The notes under the pieces: generated by a model
The model's input: the letters and a program-made list of their open reading frames with translations, nothing else
Databases searched by the model: none
Told to the model about the DNA's origin: nothing
Program-made: the position numbers and the translations under genes
Origin: a virus
Length of the DNA stretch: 64,000 nucleotides
Strand: one strand, 5' to 3'
Virus record (IMG/VR): IMGVR_UViG_3300006921_000011
Coordinates: 1-64,000 of that record
Shown: piece by piece, positions 10,801-19,278 of the stretch
Layout: each line of letters begins with the position of its first letter
How positions within the stretch are numbered: the first letter of the stretch is position 1

Positions 10801-11339
10801 AATGCTGCGTACGGTGAGTTTTGTCCTTGTTCGAATAAAGTCTTACCTCTTACATCCACAAAATTAATAGTAACTGTGGGTATATAAGCAGAATTTAAAC
10901 TTATTTGTATATTTTCAATTCCAAAAGACTCGGGGTCTCTGTTATTTATGATGGTTTCTTTTGAATAGTCTTTACCGGTTAATGGGTCTCTGGTAGTACT
11001 ATTTACTCGTTGATTAAAGGGACCATTTTCATCACCACCACCCGTCATAGTATCCGTCCAATCAGCAGTTAAATAATCTTTACCACTAGGTTTCATAAAA
11101 TTAATATTGCCTTCAAATATATCAACTAAGGCCTCGGTTTCTACACCAGCACCACTTATAACCTTACTCCTAGGCACCACCCTAGCTTGTAAGTTAACAT
11201 ACATAGTAAGATTCTCATGTTTTACTAATCTTTCTTGTGGTTCGTCGTTAACTAATATTTTATTAGGGTCTACAAGAACTATATTTTGTTCTGCAAACTC
11301 TACTAATATGTTATCTGTTCCGGTTATCTCATTTGCCAT
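4812..11339 (-). CDS. Giant baseplate/hub protein with C-terminal N-acetylmuramoyl-L-alanine amidase domain
   Basis: A 2175-residue virion protein. Residues about 130-240 (PTVTINFVDVRG, LFMLTVKGFYGKAVRYQLMM) resemble baseplate or hub domains, and a segment near residue 1840 (PTMYFNLRYVPMFTGPYLIT) resembles gp27/VgrG-type hub folds. Residues about 1913-2110 are a type 2 amidase of the T7 lysozyme family: IIIHSTG (H1924), RGHNDF (H2079) and C2087 match zinc ligands H17, H122 and C130, and K2085 matches catalytic K128. The residue at the position of catalytic Y46 is F1953 (GFHY). This is probably the tail lysozyme that opens peptidoglycan during DNA entry, the role played by gp5 in T4. It overlaps the gp53-like gene by 11 bases. 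Confidence 0.85.
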   Translation of the reverse strand: MANEITGTDNILVEFAEQNIVLVDPNKILVNDEPQERLVKHENLTMYVNLQARVVPRSKVISGAGVETEALVDIFEGNINFMKPSGKDYLTADWTDTMTGGGDENGPFNQRVNSTTRDPLTGKDYSKETIINNRDPESFGIENIQISLNSAYIPTVTINFVDVRGKTLFEQGQNSPYAAFFQLPYPLFMLTVKGFYGKAVRYQLMMHKFNASFDPSTGNYNVTCNFIGRVSALLADITIQEIMNAPYMYPRLYESNSEDEGVTKITTTRGAQIQHEVFNIYRRKGLIDENFKDMTVKELVTKVSTLETAIENALQNYNLDALDNIDSYAKFLDQYTTRILGQAGWRNRFLDTSQSGVYVDRGGTDYIFYTWKKAIAENPDKKQEAIDSLKKYIKEGNEGLLKNLTFGEDKEEFIPVDIKYEYFIADKVEGMPATTEEWFVFKGPRNSFEEKIGVIQTMFNKKKVKIEKNLSDIINRVVSGNEGLGFRPTIRNLFAIVLAGTDTFLRLMNETHLKSMELRDNSDRLNALKGSGAPDAQLQQDEFVYPWPAYYVREDNEQGGQNFVSTYPGATSVLTQTKAYIPDVWPEVEFVEEYLRSMTIREQFPQISGENSALGEEWSPVTAADFLENSLYADTSYVPFYYELWDRSTLHTFYSGIYTRFMDNTSYPTFQAMSTIECVDMKTKTAGSFDLQEQLKNQNLEYNTFSTTGYEGNNQSFLQSLAPLTKWQLLLRDEINTPYIRTMVNNARASFYPFIDLISTNYGNEDTATDKAIVRLKEYLTYSKNDSNDLILDTFPFRDFDSSEGINGNSVPWVKRNLAGGASLSSFQELYNISKSLTVSDNLRTFTSQIKTEGELSTFGAAPFYSDPKPLLPNFITTYDNMLVTRYETIIDNKPSWSGFYEEASQPASHILNNNKLFLTESTISYGGEKSNITPDNQQIVSMLNTPYFVNAFREGVLNDFNNIPNPYINAAYLFLNSLPLASLRDKALFDVENGSSVYGDYIFATLNQVSAIHPLPYAWILKYGSIWNRYKTHVQTGVDTLANIWTDYDAGQGFNPSTNSLAYLYNLNIGDNNSTITLGGEQPVGGGFTKINLGFYPELVNLTHYFVTGDLLYNNSTITGFPVTSLEINQYIVGGALNVQKNTNLTLTPPQTGGQDLSVEFWNVFYDTTADLATSGYTEPNYIVYPSSGGMKRTQLEYELEGDYLNKKSTHNGNVRFLWPMSQYGYFEHDTRSQPQPWQYIDKVNPNTTSQNPFTILNDNSYNSIEELFDIFSPDILDKFEEYFLNFCENESNFDDTLDGLEYFNSDNSTNSLNSSNLTTTNGMTFQSVVRELLVVPQYSVQPANNDSEFGVNMAKAQNTKISSTLRTFLNKKLSFKFYNQNDIDIKVLRTISGEKDYYNFGTYQGNLPPNVTVATSQANYPAEWDALTLQVGFFDDPELPTLHYNDLGSEITDFFISLDIDFTITNIRLLRKVIRMYVTERIRQEPVSSTRVSSALVSTNTVVPYSEPTGFVAQFKEKIAQLISGLDDAQSVHINETFLQSKTVFDKVPVRAQIDDIDPIFKTDVQKLEIYQTFKTLNDKWVAGEEFGDKTLFEDFLFFDRANRDIGNKAIIDVEPFKLLTMDSNANTTLLGFIGAVLKENNFQFLPLPSYINFYGVTDIDGEQVSKYNTSDEANALFGTHMEVDYIDSSPKFLCMYVGEPSQHMNVQSDIYRYDTDSFLLGRTSDNPLFSNCSDPTKCNKVVAFNVDFGVQNQGIFKGVTLDQNEFRNTAESFRLTQQLADSSNDKTISTQGLNLFNIYRSRSYTAKITSMGNACIQPTMYFNLRYVPMFTGPYLITDVEHNITPNNMETSFTGIRSPFFDLPNIEDIVSKVNKSFIERVKGKVVTDVQVSGFGPEGIEKDTGTNPPAIPMTGKITMIIIHSTGNVELGNDPVETLNVTHKDLGYAGIGFHYLVNRDNVGTILTARPDTYQGAHTLDANANTLSIALISNCTSDRPYGSTSGDLSTSAQNSSLERFIMLQLFKLGIVRVTKDDSVSPAVIQLAVVGPQGPTVWPQYVTNPIQGIAGETYKQVVRGHNDFGNKKCPCFKVQNALDGKLKDKLNGYLKIIWPDLLTFANNNVGMSTTWFAEDGMSYIKPNLIEDMIRQKLNLTIKPTLISGDFNGTPQSYNSGS

Positions 11340-11649
11340 AATAGAAGAAATAATTATCTGCCCTTTGTTTATAATCTTGTAGTGAAGCTATTAAAGGATA
11401 CGGCACAGTCAATAGTCTACCATCTGGAATATCCCATTCTATACTTCCAATGCCAGGATTTGCTTCCATTATTAACCAACCAAAGTATGGTGAGTTATAA
11501 TAAAGTTGACTAATTTTGTCCAATCTAGACTTACCGACCTTATAAACTACTTTTTTATCACTAGGTTTTGAGGGTAGTCCTAAGAATGGTACGGTGATGT
11601 TTTCTCCATTAATAGTAAACTGTTTATATCTATTATAATATTGTGACAT
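11329..11649 (-). CDS. 53: Baseplate wedge protein, gp53-like with LysM-type fold
   Basis: A 106-residue protein with the LysM-like pattern of small baseplate proteins: VVYKVGKSRLDKISQLYY, then YFGWLIMEANPG, and a closing IPDGRLLTVPYP. T4 gp53 and P2 gpX-type proteins carry this fold and tie the wedge to the hub. It starts 2 bases after the OmpA-domain gene and overlaps the giant hub gene, consistent with a baseplate assembly cassette. T4 gp53 is 196 residues, so this is a compact form. Confidence 0.75.
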   Translation of the reverse strand: MSQYYNRYKQFTINGENITVPFLGLPSKPSDKKVVYKVGKSRLDKISQLYYNSPYFGWLIMEANPGIGSIEWDIPDGRLLTVPYPLIASLQDYKQRADNYFFYYGK

Positions 11650-11651
11650 AT

Positions 11652-14600
11652 CTATTCTCTATTAAATTTCCAATTAAAATTATTATCCGGATTATTACTT
11701 TTATAACTTAACGCCAATAAATTAGCTTCACAAGCCGCAACAAACGGACCAACGGTTTTTTCATAATACGTCTTTCTTTCTTTGTCCAGTGATATGAATT
11801 GAGTTGTGAGACTATCTCCTGCTGTGGTTAACCCTTCGGTAATTGAGTCACCTTCAGCAACAAATCTATCTTTAATTTGTTTAGTTATAGCTTGAAGATT
11901 TTTAAGGTAGTAGTCTTCATTTTTTGCAAAAGCGAGACTTAGGTCTCTTCTTGCATTTACCCACCAAGTTTCATCAGTGTCCATGTTTAATTTATCATAT
12001 ATCTCTTGAAATAGTGGACTACTTCCGGTATTCAAACTATACACATCTTGATAGTAATAGAAATTCTCTGTAGAATCCATATCTATTGCGTCTTTATATA
12101 TTATTTCTTGGTTAAATATCAAGTATTCTACAGCCATTGTTGTAGGGTCTAGTGTTCCTCCCGGTGCAACCTCAAAAGAGGTAGGAGAAACATATTTTCC
12201 TAATTTAGTTAAACTTCCAGATTCTGTTTCACTTAAACTACTAGAGGCATTTTCACATGGTAATTCATTAATTGTACAAGTCACACCCGCGTCACCATTT
12301 AAAGCGTCCACATAATAGTTTAAGGTATTAATCATATAAAGGTAATCATTACCTAATTCCTGGAGGGTATCTGTTGGTGGTGTGGTTTGTTGAGCTGAAG
12401 AACTGTGTATCTCTGTTAATCCTGTCAAAGCGAAGGATACTGGTTTTGCACTTTCGACATAACCATCACATGAAAATGCTACCGTATTAAGTCTTTCTAT
12501 AAAGGGACTTAATTCTACCACTTTTTCTCCTAAATTAGTTGCTACTTCTTCTAATTCATTAGTTAAAGCATCTCTGGATTCTTCTAACTTTTGTTTTAGG
12601 AGTCTTCTTAATTTTCTTTTTCTAGCGTTAGTTGGGAAGGCTTCTACATCGTGTTTTCTTTGGATATAGGTATTGTCATTATCTATTTCATTTTTAGCCC
12701 AATCGTATAAAGCGTTAATTCTTCCTGAAACATCAACTGGTTGTCCCAACATTTTTCCTGGTACATTTGCAAATTCACCTGGAGTTGTAGGATAGTAATA
12801 TTGTCCATCTGTCCATTGTCTTTCTGCCATTACTAACTGTAATAACCCATAATTTCTACTAGTTAATAATAATTCTAATTCCGATAATGTACCTGTAATA
12901 TAAACAGCATTTTGTTTAAGATAATCATTAAATGTTGATTTATACGTTATAAATCCTGTTTCACCAGAGGTCGTCGTTTGGATTGTTGTTCTATCTCCAA
13001 TAGTTTGACCATCATTTGCTGAACTATCTAAGTCATCCGTTTTTGCTGCTTCTTCTTCTAGGTTAGCCCCTACTTGATTTATAAGGTCTTGATTTTCTTG
13101 TAACCATTTTTGTTCATCTGGGTCATCGTCAGTAACAGTAGGAACAGCTCGTGAGTCGTACATTTCGGTATTACCGTAGAAGTTAAATGATAAAGCATTT
13201 TGTAATCTCTCTACTGGTCCTTTCAGTCCTTGACCCCCCACATAATTAAATGTAAGATTTACACTAGCTATCATAGGTTGTACTCCAATTCCTTCTGGGT
13301 TGAAGTCTAATAAGTTATCATCATAACTTATACTAAGGTTTTGTATTATAATTTTGGTATGGTAAAAATCTCCAATTCTGAGAACACATACTGGTGGTGC
13401 ACCAAATGAAGTATTTTTTGCATCAGTACTGTAATCTAATTCACCTGTTCCTTTCTTTGTAGGTATTGTCGCTCCTGGTCTTACACATTGATTTAAAAAT
13501 GTTAATCGACTATTTAAACCTTCTGGTGTTATAGCGTGAAATGCTGGATGAAAATATTTGAATTTATCTTTCAAACTGTCATAAATAAATGGGTCTTCTT
13601 CTTTTAACATATCAAAATAATCACACTCTGTAACCATTTCTCGGAGAACTTTGTTTGCTATTTCTCTCCTTGTATTCATTTGTTTCTCAGTTTTCTTATT
13701 TACGATTGGTGGTGTAGGGTTAGGCCTATCGTATCTAAATCCTGTTGCTGTTGGTGGTGTTGTGTATGTCTCCGGTATGTCATCACCTGGTATTGCTTCC
13801 ACGTCTATACCAACTAACGCAACAAATCTACAATTTGCCGCAGCTGCATTATAGACTGACGCTGCTCTATTTCCTGCATCATCCGAAACACTTTCCACAC
13901 ACTCACTTTCACCTAAAGCATCCCCTTCTGGAAATATTAATAATCCTTTTTCTAGGTATGATTTAAATGGTTGGTCACTTGCGAGTGAATAATCTTGTAC
14001 CATTTGTCTAACAGAATCTAATCTACGTTGTGATAAGTTTACATTATAGTCACTTGGGGCTAGATTACTTGCTCCACCCACAAAAGTAAGTGTTACTCTA
14101 TTTTTACCGTCCTTTAACGCATTATTTAATTCTACCATAAATTGGTGAAATCTATCAGCTTCTTCACAACATTGAGATGTAGCTTGGTCAAAAAATGAAA
14201 CTAGCCCTTGTTTAAGGGAGGCGTTGGGTTGTTTGTCCTGATAAGTTTGTTGGTTGGATTGTGAATAGTAGACGTCCGCAAGAGCATTATAAGGTGATGA
14301 TGATGTCGTTTGTCTAGTATTTGGGTCTGGAAAATCGTTTTCAAAATAGAAACTTAGAGCTGGGGATGCAAATGCAACTAATGGTCCCGAGTCATAAGTG
14401 TCTTCAACCACTTCTGGTTCCGTAGTATTAGTACCATCACTAATTTCGGAAATAGTTTCTTTATCTACACCTACCGTATTTATTATCGCTTCAATTTCTT
14501 GTATTTTAGTTACACCTAAATTCCATTTTCTTGCTAAATCATATATGTCGTAGGTTTTACATCCAGAGTGAAAGGAATTTATTATTCCATTAACTTCTTC

Positions 14601-16673
14601 ATCTGTAAGTTTATTTAATTCTTTCCTTACTAACATATTTAAAACACTAGCGTGGTCAACTACTATTTTAAATCTTAAAGTTCCTGTTCTATCAGTATTA
14701 TTGTAACTATATATTGGTTCAGGTCGACCTAAAAAATTATTTTGTGTCCAATTAGCTGTACTAGCTTCATCTACTTGTAAATCATAAGGTGGAAACCACA
14801 TTACTCTCCCACCATTCGACCCTTTTTCACAAGCTGGTAAATCATCATAAGTAAAACCTTTTTCTCTACTAGTTCTCCAAGCTAAATTCTCAATAGAGAA
14901 CATATATTTTTTGGCTTTACCGTTCACTATGTTACTCGAACCACTACCACCTTCGTTAGTTCTCCAAGGTGCAATGTTTAAATTAAAGGGACTATCTAAT
15001 ACTGAATAAGTTTCTTTCCTGTGATTCATTTGAGTTTTTTGTAGTCTACCATATGTCCAATATGGTATATCTTTAGTCCATAATCTACAGTATTCTTTAG
15101 CTACTTCCACACCTCTACCAGATGTAGCATCTGTATTTTCATATTTTCTAACTCTAGAACCTTTTGTTAATTCTTTATATCCATCATTAAAAACCTTACT
15201 AGCTTGATTGATGGCATGACCTACATGTTTTAATCTTTTACCACCCACATTAGGAACAGACTCCATTATCTGTTGGGTCACATTCATAATACTATTATCT
15301 ACATAATCATAATTTGTAGATTTGGTATCATTATATTGTGGGGGAATTTCTTTATCTGTATACACTGTTGTCCCATCTGTACTACCTTCTGGACCTTGTG
15401 TGGTTCCGGGTACTATACCTTCTTTACTTCCATACCATGTAAAACCACCAGGAACTGTACCTTTATTTATTAAAGATTTTCCTTTTAATCCAAACCTATA
15501 ATCGTTACTATCAAAATCTTTGGCTACTTCATCTGGTCCATAAACAGGTACATAATTTTCACCAGCGTAGGTGTTATCTGGTGGACTAGTCATGTCAGAA
15601 ACTTTGTTTCTATTACTTCCCACATATTGTGGCGGGTTAGGTGGATAGTTACCTGCACCTAATATTCCCCCACCTACAAAATCAATTACTTCACCAAAAA
15701 CAGCACCTACAGCTGTTTGTGCTTGAGCACCTTCACCGTATTGTGGTCCATAAGTATTATATCTAATATGTTTAAATAATTGGGATTTGGTTCCTCCTCC
15801 TGTATATTCTAAAAATCTATCTGATGGTGATTGTCTTCTTCTAGGTATTCCTATTAAGCTACCCAATATTCCTGTTATGTCGGATATAATTTTTCCACCC
15901 ATGGAAAGACCTCTAGGTTCTTCCAATTCAAAATAATCTCCTGGTATATAAGAAAATGGTAATCCCACTCCTGTCAAACGAGAAACAAAATCTAAACCTC
16001 TACCTACAAGAGATTTAGGAACGGTAATTTGCCAATCTCTTTCAATTAAAGACTCATCACCTCTTAAAATGTCTATAGCGGTATAAGGGTCTTTAAACCC
16101 TTCCAATAAATTTAATCTTCCTACTGTTTGTTGTTCTAATTCTTGGCCTATCCTATATTGAAACTCTTTTTTTAGTTGTATGGCTCCTATTTGTTGGAGT
16201 ATACTATCGTCTATTAAGTCAGAGTCGGTTAACAATCCTTCTGCTGTGACTCCTAGTAATATTTGACCTGGTGAATATAATTGACCTACACTATTATGAC
16301 TAGTTATTCCTCCACCTTCTGGTGATATAAAACTTGTAGTATAAACACCCACATTTGTAGTGTCATTAATAATCGTGTTAATTTCAGTCATGTCGTCATA
16401 ACCACCAACAGGACCATATTTGTTTGCTAAGAATATTTGGTCAATAAAAAATTCATTCATATACTCAGATGAAGGTTGGTCGACTACACTCATGTCCCTC
16501 ATTGGGCTTACGATAACCGTCCCTGGTTTTTCCACACCCCCTTGATTTATCAAAAGGGTTCCAGTAGGTGTAAACTCATTAGCCACCCCTCCCATAGGGA
16601 TGCTTTCAAGATTTTTTGAAAGAATCTGTTTTCTGAGGTAATCAGTTGCGGAAAAACTTAATTCACTTGCCAT
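11652..16673 (-). CDS. Large baseplate/tail protein with internal OmpA-like peptidoglycan-binding domain
   Basis: A 1673-residue structural protein. The first 700 residues are rich in G, P, Y and N, with a segment near 640-670 (YSYNNTDRTGTLRFKIVV) that looks like a beta-rich baseplate domain. Residues about 760-935 hold an OmpA/MotB-like module: VTLTFVGGASN followed by NVNLSQRRLDSVRQMV, the N-LS-x-RR motif that contacts diaminopimelate in peptidoglycan, then a YNAAAANCRFVALVGID strand. The C-terminal third is helical with charged coiled-coil stretches. It probably positions the baseplate on peptidoglycan next to the amidase-bearing hub protein. No exact T4 counterpart is recognised. Confidence 0.75.
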   Translation of the reverse strand: MASELSFSATDYLRKQILSKNLESIPMGGVANEFTPTGTLLINQGGVEKPGTVIVSPMRDMSVVDQPSSEYMNEFFIDQIFLANKYGPVGGYDDMTEINTIINDTTNVGVYTTSFISPEGGGITSHNSVGQLYSPGQILLGVTAEGLLTDSDLIDDSILQQIGAIQLKKEFQYRIGQELEQQTVGRLNLLEGFKDPYTAIDILRGDESLIERDWQITVPKSLVGRGLDFVSRLTGVGLPFSYIPGDYFELEEPRGLSMGGKIISDITGILGSLIGIPRRRQSPSDRFLEYTGGGTKSQLFKHIRYNTYGPQYGEGAQAQTAVGAVFGEVIDFVGGGILGAGNYPPNPPQYVGSNRNKVSDMTSPPDNTYAGENYVPVYGPDEVAKDFDSNDYRFGLKGKSLINKGTVPGGFTWYGSKEGIVPGTTQGPEGSTDGTTVYTDKEIPPQYNDTKSTNYDYVDNSIMNVTQQIMESVPNVGGKRLKHVGHAINQASKVFNDGYKELTKGSRVRKYENTDATSGRGVEVAKEYCRLWTKDIPYWTYGRLQKTQMNHRKETYSVLDSPFNLNIAPWRTNEGGSGSSNIVNGKAKKYMFSIENLAWRTSREKGFTYDDLPACEKGSNGGRVMWFPPYDLQVDEASTANWTQNNFLGRPEPIYSYNNTDRTGTLRFKIVVDHASVLNMLVRKELNKLTDEEVNGIINSFHSGCKTYDIYDLARKWNLGVTKIQEIEAIINTVGVDKETISEISDGTNTTEPEVVEDTYDSGPLVAFASPALSFYFENDFPDPNTRQTTSSSPYNALADVYYSQSNQQTYQDKQPNASLKQGLVSFFDQATSQCCEEADRFHQFMVELNNALKDGKNRVTLTFVGGASNLAPSDYNVNLSQRRLDSVRQMVQDYSLASDQPFKSYLEKGLLIFPEGDALGESECVESVSDDAGNRAASVYNAAAANCRFVALVGIDVEAIPGDDIPETYTTPPTATGFRYDRPNPTPPIVNKKTEKQMNTRREIANKVLREMVTECDYFDMLKEEDPFIYDSLKDKFKYFHPAFHAITPEGLNSRLTFLNQCVRPGATIPTKKGTGELDYSTDAKNTSFGAPPVCVLRIGDFYHTKIIIQNLSISYDDNLLDFNPEGIGVQPMIASVNLTFNYVGGQGLKGPVERLQNALSFNFYGNTEMYDSRAVPTVTDDDPDEQKWLQENQDLINQVGANLEEEAAKTDDLDSSANDGQTIGDRTTIQTTTSGETGFITYKSTFNDYLKQNAVYITGTLSELELLLTSRNYGLLQLVMAERQWTDGQYYYPTTPGEFANVPGKMLGQPVDVSGRINALYDWAKNEIDNDNTYIQRKHDVEAFPTNARKRKLRRLLKQKLEESRDALTNELEEVATNLGEKVVELSPFIERLNTVAFSCDGYVESAKPVSFALTGLTEIHSSSAQQTTPPTDTLQELGNDYLYMINTLNYYVDALNGDAGVTCTINELPCENASSSLSETESGSLTKLGKYVSPTSFEVAPGGTLDPTTMAVEYLIFNQEIIYKDAIDMDSTENFYYYQDVYSLNTGSSPLFQEIYDKLNMDTDETWWVNARRDLSLAFAKNEDYYLKNLQAITKQIKDRFVAEGDSITEGLTTAGDSLTTQFISLDKERKTYYEKTVGPFVAACEANLLALSYKSNNPDNNFNWKFNRE

Positions 16674-16710
16674 ATATTATTTTATATATAAGTATTTTTA
16701 TTTATCATTA

Positions 16711-19041
16711 TTATGTCATTAACACACCCCCACCTTTTTGCATGGATTTATAACCTGGTTTACCGTCTAAGGCGGTTTCTTCTAATTTATCTTTTAACCA
16801 CATCAACACTAAATTCTGGTCTAGTAGTTGTTTTGCATCTATGTTCATATTAAGACCTGCAGCATTTAATGTCGCTGTCCCTCCTAAATTAACATCTACT
16901 TTTACTGTACCTCCTGGAGATTGACCCCCTTGTCCTCTGATTTGACGACCAAAATTTTCCATATCGGTAGCTCCGATAGCACCTGCTGGTAAAGCCGTAT
17001 TTATCTTAGTACTATCGAATGCAGCAATTATGTCTGTAGGTTGGGTCCTGACTCTTCCTGCGGAATTAGAAATGTCTGTAACACCTTGGGTAAAATAATC
17101 TTCCACATTTACTGGTGGTGACACATTTGCTGGGTCTGTACTAGAAAAGAATTGTAAAGCTGAATTTAAGTATTGTTCCCATTTAGCTCCAAAGGTAGTT
17201 TGGAATTGGGCTTCTAGTCCGGTCCTCACTTCTCCAAAAGCAGCGTCCACACTTGCTTCATTACCAGCACCTGGTACCACCACCTCTTTTAAAACTTCCC
17301 TAATTGTCACAGCACCAGCTTTTAAACTATCTTGAAATACGTCGACTAGTGGGGTCTGCAATAATTTAATTGTACTTTCTGCTAATTGTTGTCCTTGTGC
17401 ACCTAATTCCATTTCAAACCCTAACTGACCTTTGGTTGCTTGTGCTTGAATTGCTTCCAATGCGGTCATCGACCTAAACATTATTTCTTTCTCCGATGCA
17501 GCGTCCATTTCTTTTGCTCTCTCTTCGTCACCTTTCATGGATTCTCTTAGAAGTTTTACTTGGGTGTCTTGTAGGTCTTCTAATGCAGTAAATTTACCAG
17601 GTTCTAACTCTATCTGATATTTTCCATCTTTAAATTGGGCCATACTTGCAGCAAATTGTTGGAGTTGTTCTGCATCTTCAGACCCTGCAAATGCTCCTAA
17701 GTTCATTTGGGACATTGCTAGTGTTTCTTGTTTGGCCATTTTTACTGAGTTAACATATTCTTCATAACCCATACCTAATTGTTCTGCCATGGCTCTCATT
17801 CTCCTCATTTCTGTAGGAGAAATTCCCATCTCACCAGTTTCTTCATTAAAGGTTATTGCTGACTCCCCAGCCTCAATAATAGCGTTTTGTAGACCTTCGA
17901 GGTCGGATGTCGCCATATACATTAGTTTAAACGGGTCGGCTAAATCTCCCACAGCACCCCCTATAACTTGTAAATTTGCAGCTAAATCTATCGCTCCTTC
18001 TGGGTCGATTACTTTGTCCATTAAAGTTTTAACACTTTGCATACTCAGACCGAGTCGTTGTGCCTGGGCAGCCATTCGTGTAAATCCTTGTACACCATCT
18101 TTAAAATTGTAGGCATTAACCATAGACATATTTTCCGCCACAGTTTTCATAAACTTACCAACATTAAGACCCATGCCCTGTGCAACATCTCTCATCTCCA
18201 TACCTTTTTCTAAGGCGGCATCGACACCAACACCCATTTTGTCAAACCCTTGTACTAATCGTGCTGTAGCATCTGCACCCAATTCCGTAGCGTCTGCGAA
18301 GATAGCAAGTTTTGTCATTGTATCGTCATCAATAGATAAGTTTCTACCAATAACTTCACTTAGAGTAGAGACAGCTCTTAAAGTTTCTTCAAAATCTATC
18401 CCGTATTCCGATGCTTGGATGGTGGCTGATGCAATATTTTTTTGGTAGGTCGTTTGCATTGAACCCTGCATTCCTAAATTCTTAACAACAGTTTTTCTTA
18501 TCGCCCCTTCTTTCTCTAAAGAATTATTCGCTAATCTTAGTAATGCATTAATTTTCTCTTGGCCTTCTACCATTGGGTTAAGTAGATTACCTATGTCATC
18601 ATAAAATGCTTTACTCTTACCTAATAATAAGTTGGATGCCGTTTGTAACTCAATTTGTGTGCTTACTTCCTTTACAATTTTCTTTTGTTCACCATAAATC
18701 TTCTCGTATTGCTTTTTTTGGGTACTGGTTAGGTCGGAAATCTTTTTTTGTTCTAGGTAAACTTGTTTATATAATTTGAGGTCTGCTGCTGATGGTCCTG
18801 TCGGTTCATCTACATAGGAAGGTAACGGCATATTAATACCAAACATCTTAGCAAGTTTAATAGAAAGTTTGTTACCTTCTTTACCTTGTTTTAAAATGGA
18901 ATTTACTCGGGATTGGTGATTTGGTTCGTCTTTTCGGTTAAATATCCCTAATGGAACACCTAATTCAGGGTGGGATGCTAGGTATGGTTGCCCACCAGAC
19001 AATAATTTCTCAATATATAATTGTATTAATAACCTAAACAT
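16711..19041 (-). CDS. Tail tape measure protein
   Basis: A 776-residue, largely helical protein in the slot after the chaperone pair and before the baseplate genes. Long heptad-like helices (about 90-200) are followed by an alanine/methionine/glycine-rich region with repeated LGM/GMGL pieces (VAQGMGLNVGKFMKTV, RMRAMAEQLGMGYEEYV) typical of tape measures. At about 1.5 A per residue the helical length predicts a tail near 115 nm. T4 gp29 is 590 residues. One of the few genes here with a visible Shine-Dalgarno-like sequence (GAAAGGT before the ATG), plus an ATATTTAT element 15 bases upstream. Confidence 0.82.
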   Translation of the reverse strand: MFRLLIQLYIEKLLSGGQPYLASHPELGVPLGIFNRKDEPNHQSRVNSILKQGKEGNKLSIKLAKMFGINMPLPSYVDEPTGPSAADLKLYKQVYLEQKKISDLTSTQKKQYEKIYGEQKKIVKEVSTQIELQTASNLLLGKSKAFYDDIGNLLNPMVEGQEKINALLRLANNSLEKEGAIRKTVVKNLGMQGSMQTTYQKNIASATIQASEYGIDFEETLRAVSTLSEVIGRNLSIDDDTMTKLAIFADATELGADATARLVQGFDKMGVGVDAALEKGMEMRDVAQGMGLNVGKFMKTVAENMSMVNAYNFKDGVQGFTRMAAQAQRLGLSMQSVKTLMDKVIDPEGAIDLAANLQVIGGAVGDLADPFKLMYMATSDLEGLQNAIIEAGESAITFNEETGEMGISPTEMRRMRAMAEQLGMGYEEYVNSVKMAKQETLAMSQMNLGAFAGSEDAEQLQQFAASMAQFKDGKYQIELEPGKFTALEDLQDTQVKLLRESMKGDEERAKEMDAASEKEIMFRSMTALEAIQAQATKGQLGFEMELGAQGQQLAESTIKLLQTPLVDVFQDSLKAGAVTIREVLKEVVVPGAGNEASVDAAFGEVRTGLEAQFQTTFGAKWEQYLNSALQFFSSTDPANVSPPVNVEDYFTQGVTDISNSAGRVRTQPTDIIAAFDSTKINTALPAGAIGATDMENFGRQIRGQGGQSPGGTVKVDVNLGGTATLNAAGLNMNIDAKQLLDQNLVLMWLKDKLEETALDGKPGYKSMQKGGGVLMT

Positions 19042-19056
19042 ACCTTTCGTTTAAAT

Positions 19057-19064
19057 ATAAATAT
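19057..19064 (-). promoter_or_regulatory. Candidate late promoter element before the tape measure gene
   Basis: ATATTTAT on the minus strand, 15 bases upstream of the tape measure ATG, between that gene and the end of the chaperone reading frame. Confidence 0.4.
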
Positions 19065-19068
19065 CTAC

Positions 19069-19278
19069 CTAAAGATTTCTTTTGTTTTTGGCTTTTTCCA
19101 TGTTCTCTTGTTTTTGTTGTGCCTCTTGTACCATTTTGTCTACAAAAAACCTACGTTCATAAACGGGCATACTTAAACAATCCTGATAGGAAAAATGTGC
19201 GTGCTTTACTAAATAATACAGTTCATCGAGTAGTGAAAGCCTATACTCCGAAGAAAGGGCGAAAAAAGGCGACCCCAA
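19069..19278 (-). CDS. Downstream frame of a tape measure chaperone pair, probably made only by +1 frameshift (gp51/gpT-like)
   Basis: A 69-codon open frame that begins inside the end of the 255-residue gene. Its only early start codon is a TTG at 19278 with no ribosome binding site, and the first internal Met comes about 40 residues in. The residues (LSLLDELYYLVKHAHFSYQDCLSMPVYERRFFVDKM) look like the small helical domain that binds tape measures in gpT-type chaperones. The frame becomes joined to the upstream protein if the ribosome shifts +1 at TTT_CGC (19264-19259), giving a fusion of about 312 residues. Position directly before the tape measure matches the lambda gpG/gpGT arrangement. 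Confidence 0.7.
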   Translation of the reverse strand: MGSPFFALSSEYRLSLLDELYYLVKHAHFSYQDCLSMPVYERRFFVDKMVQEAQQKQENMEKAKNKRNL

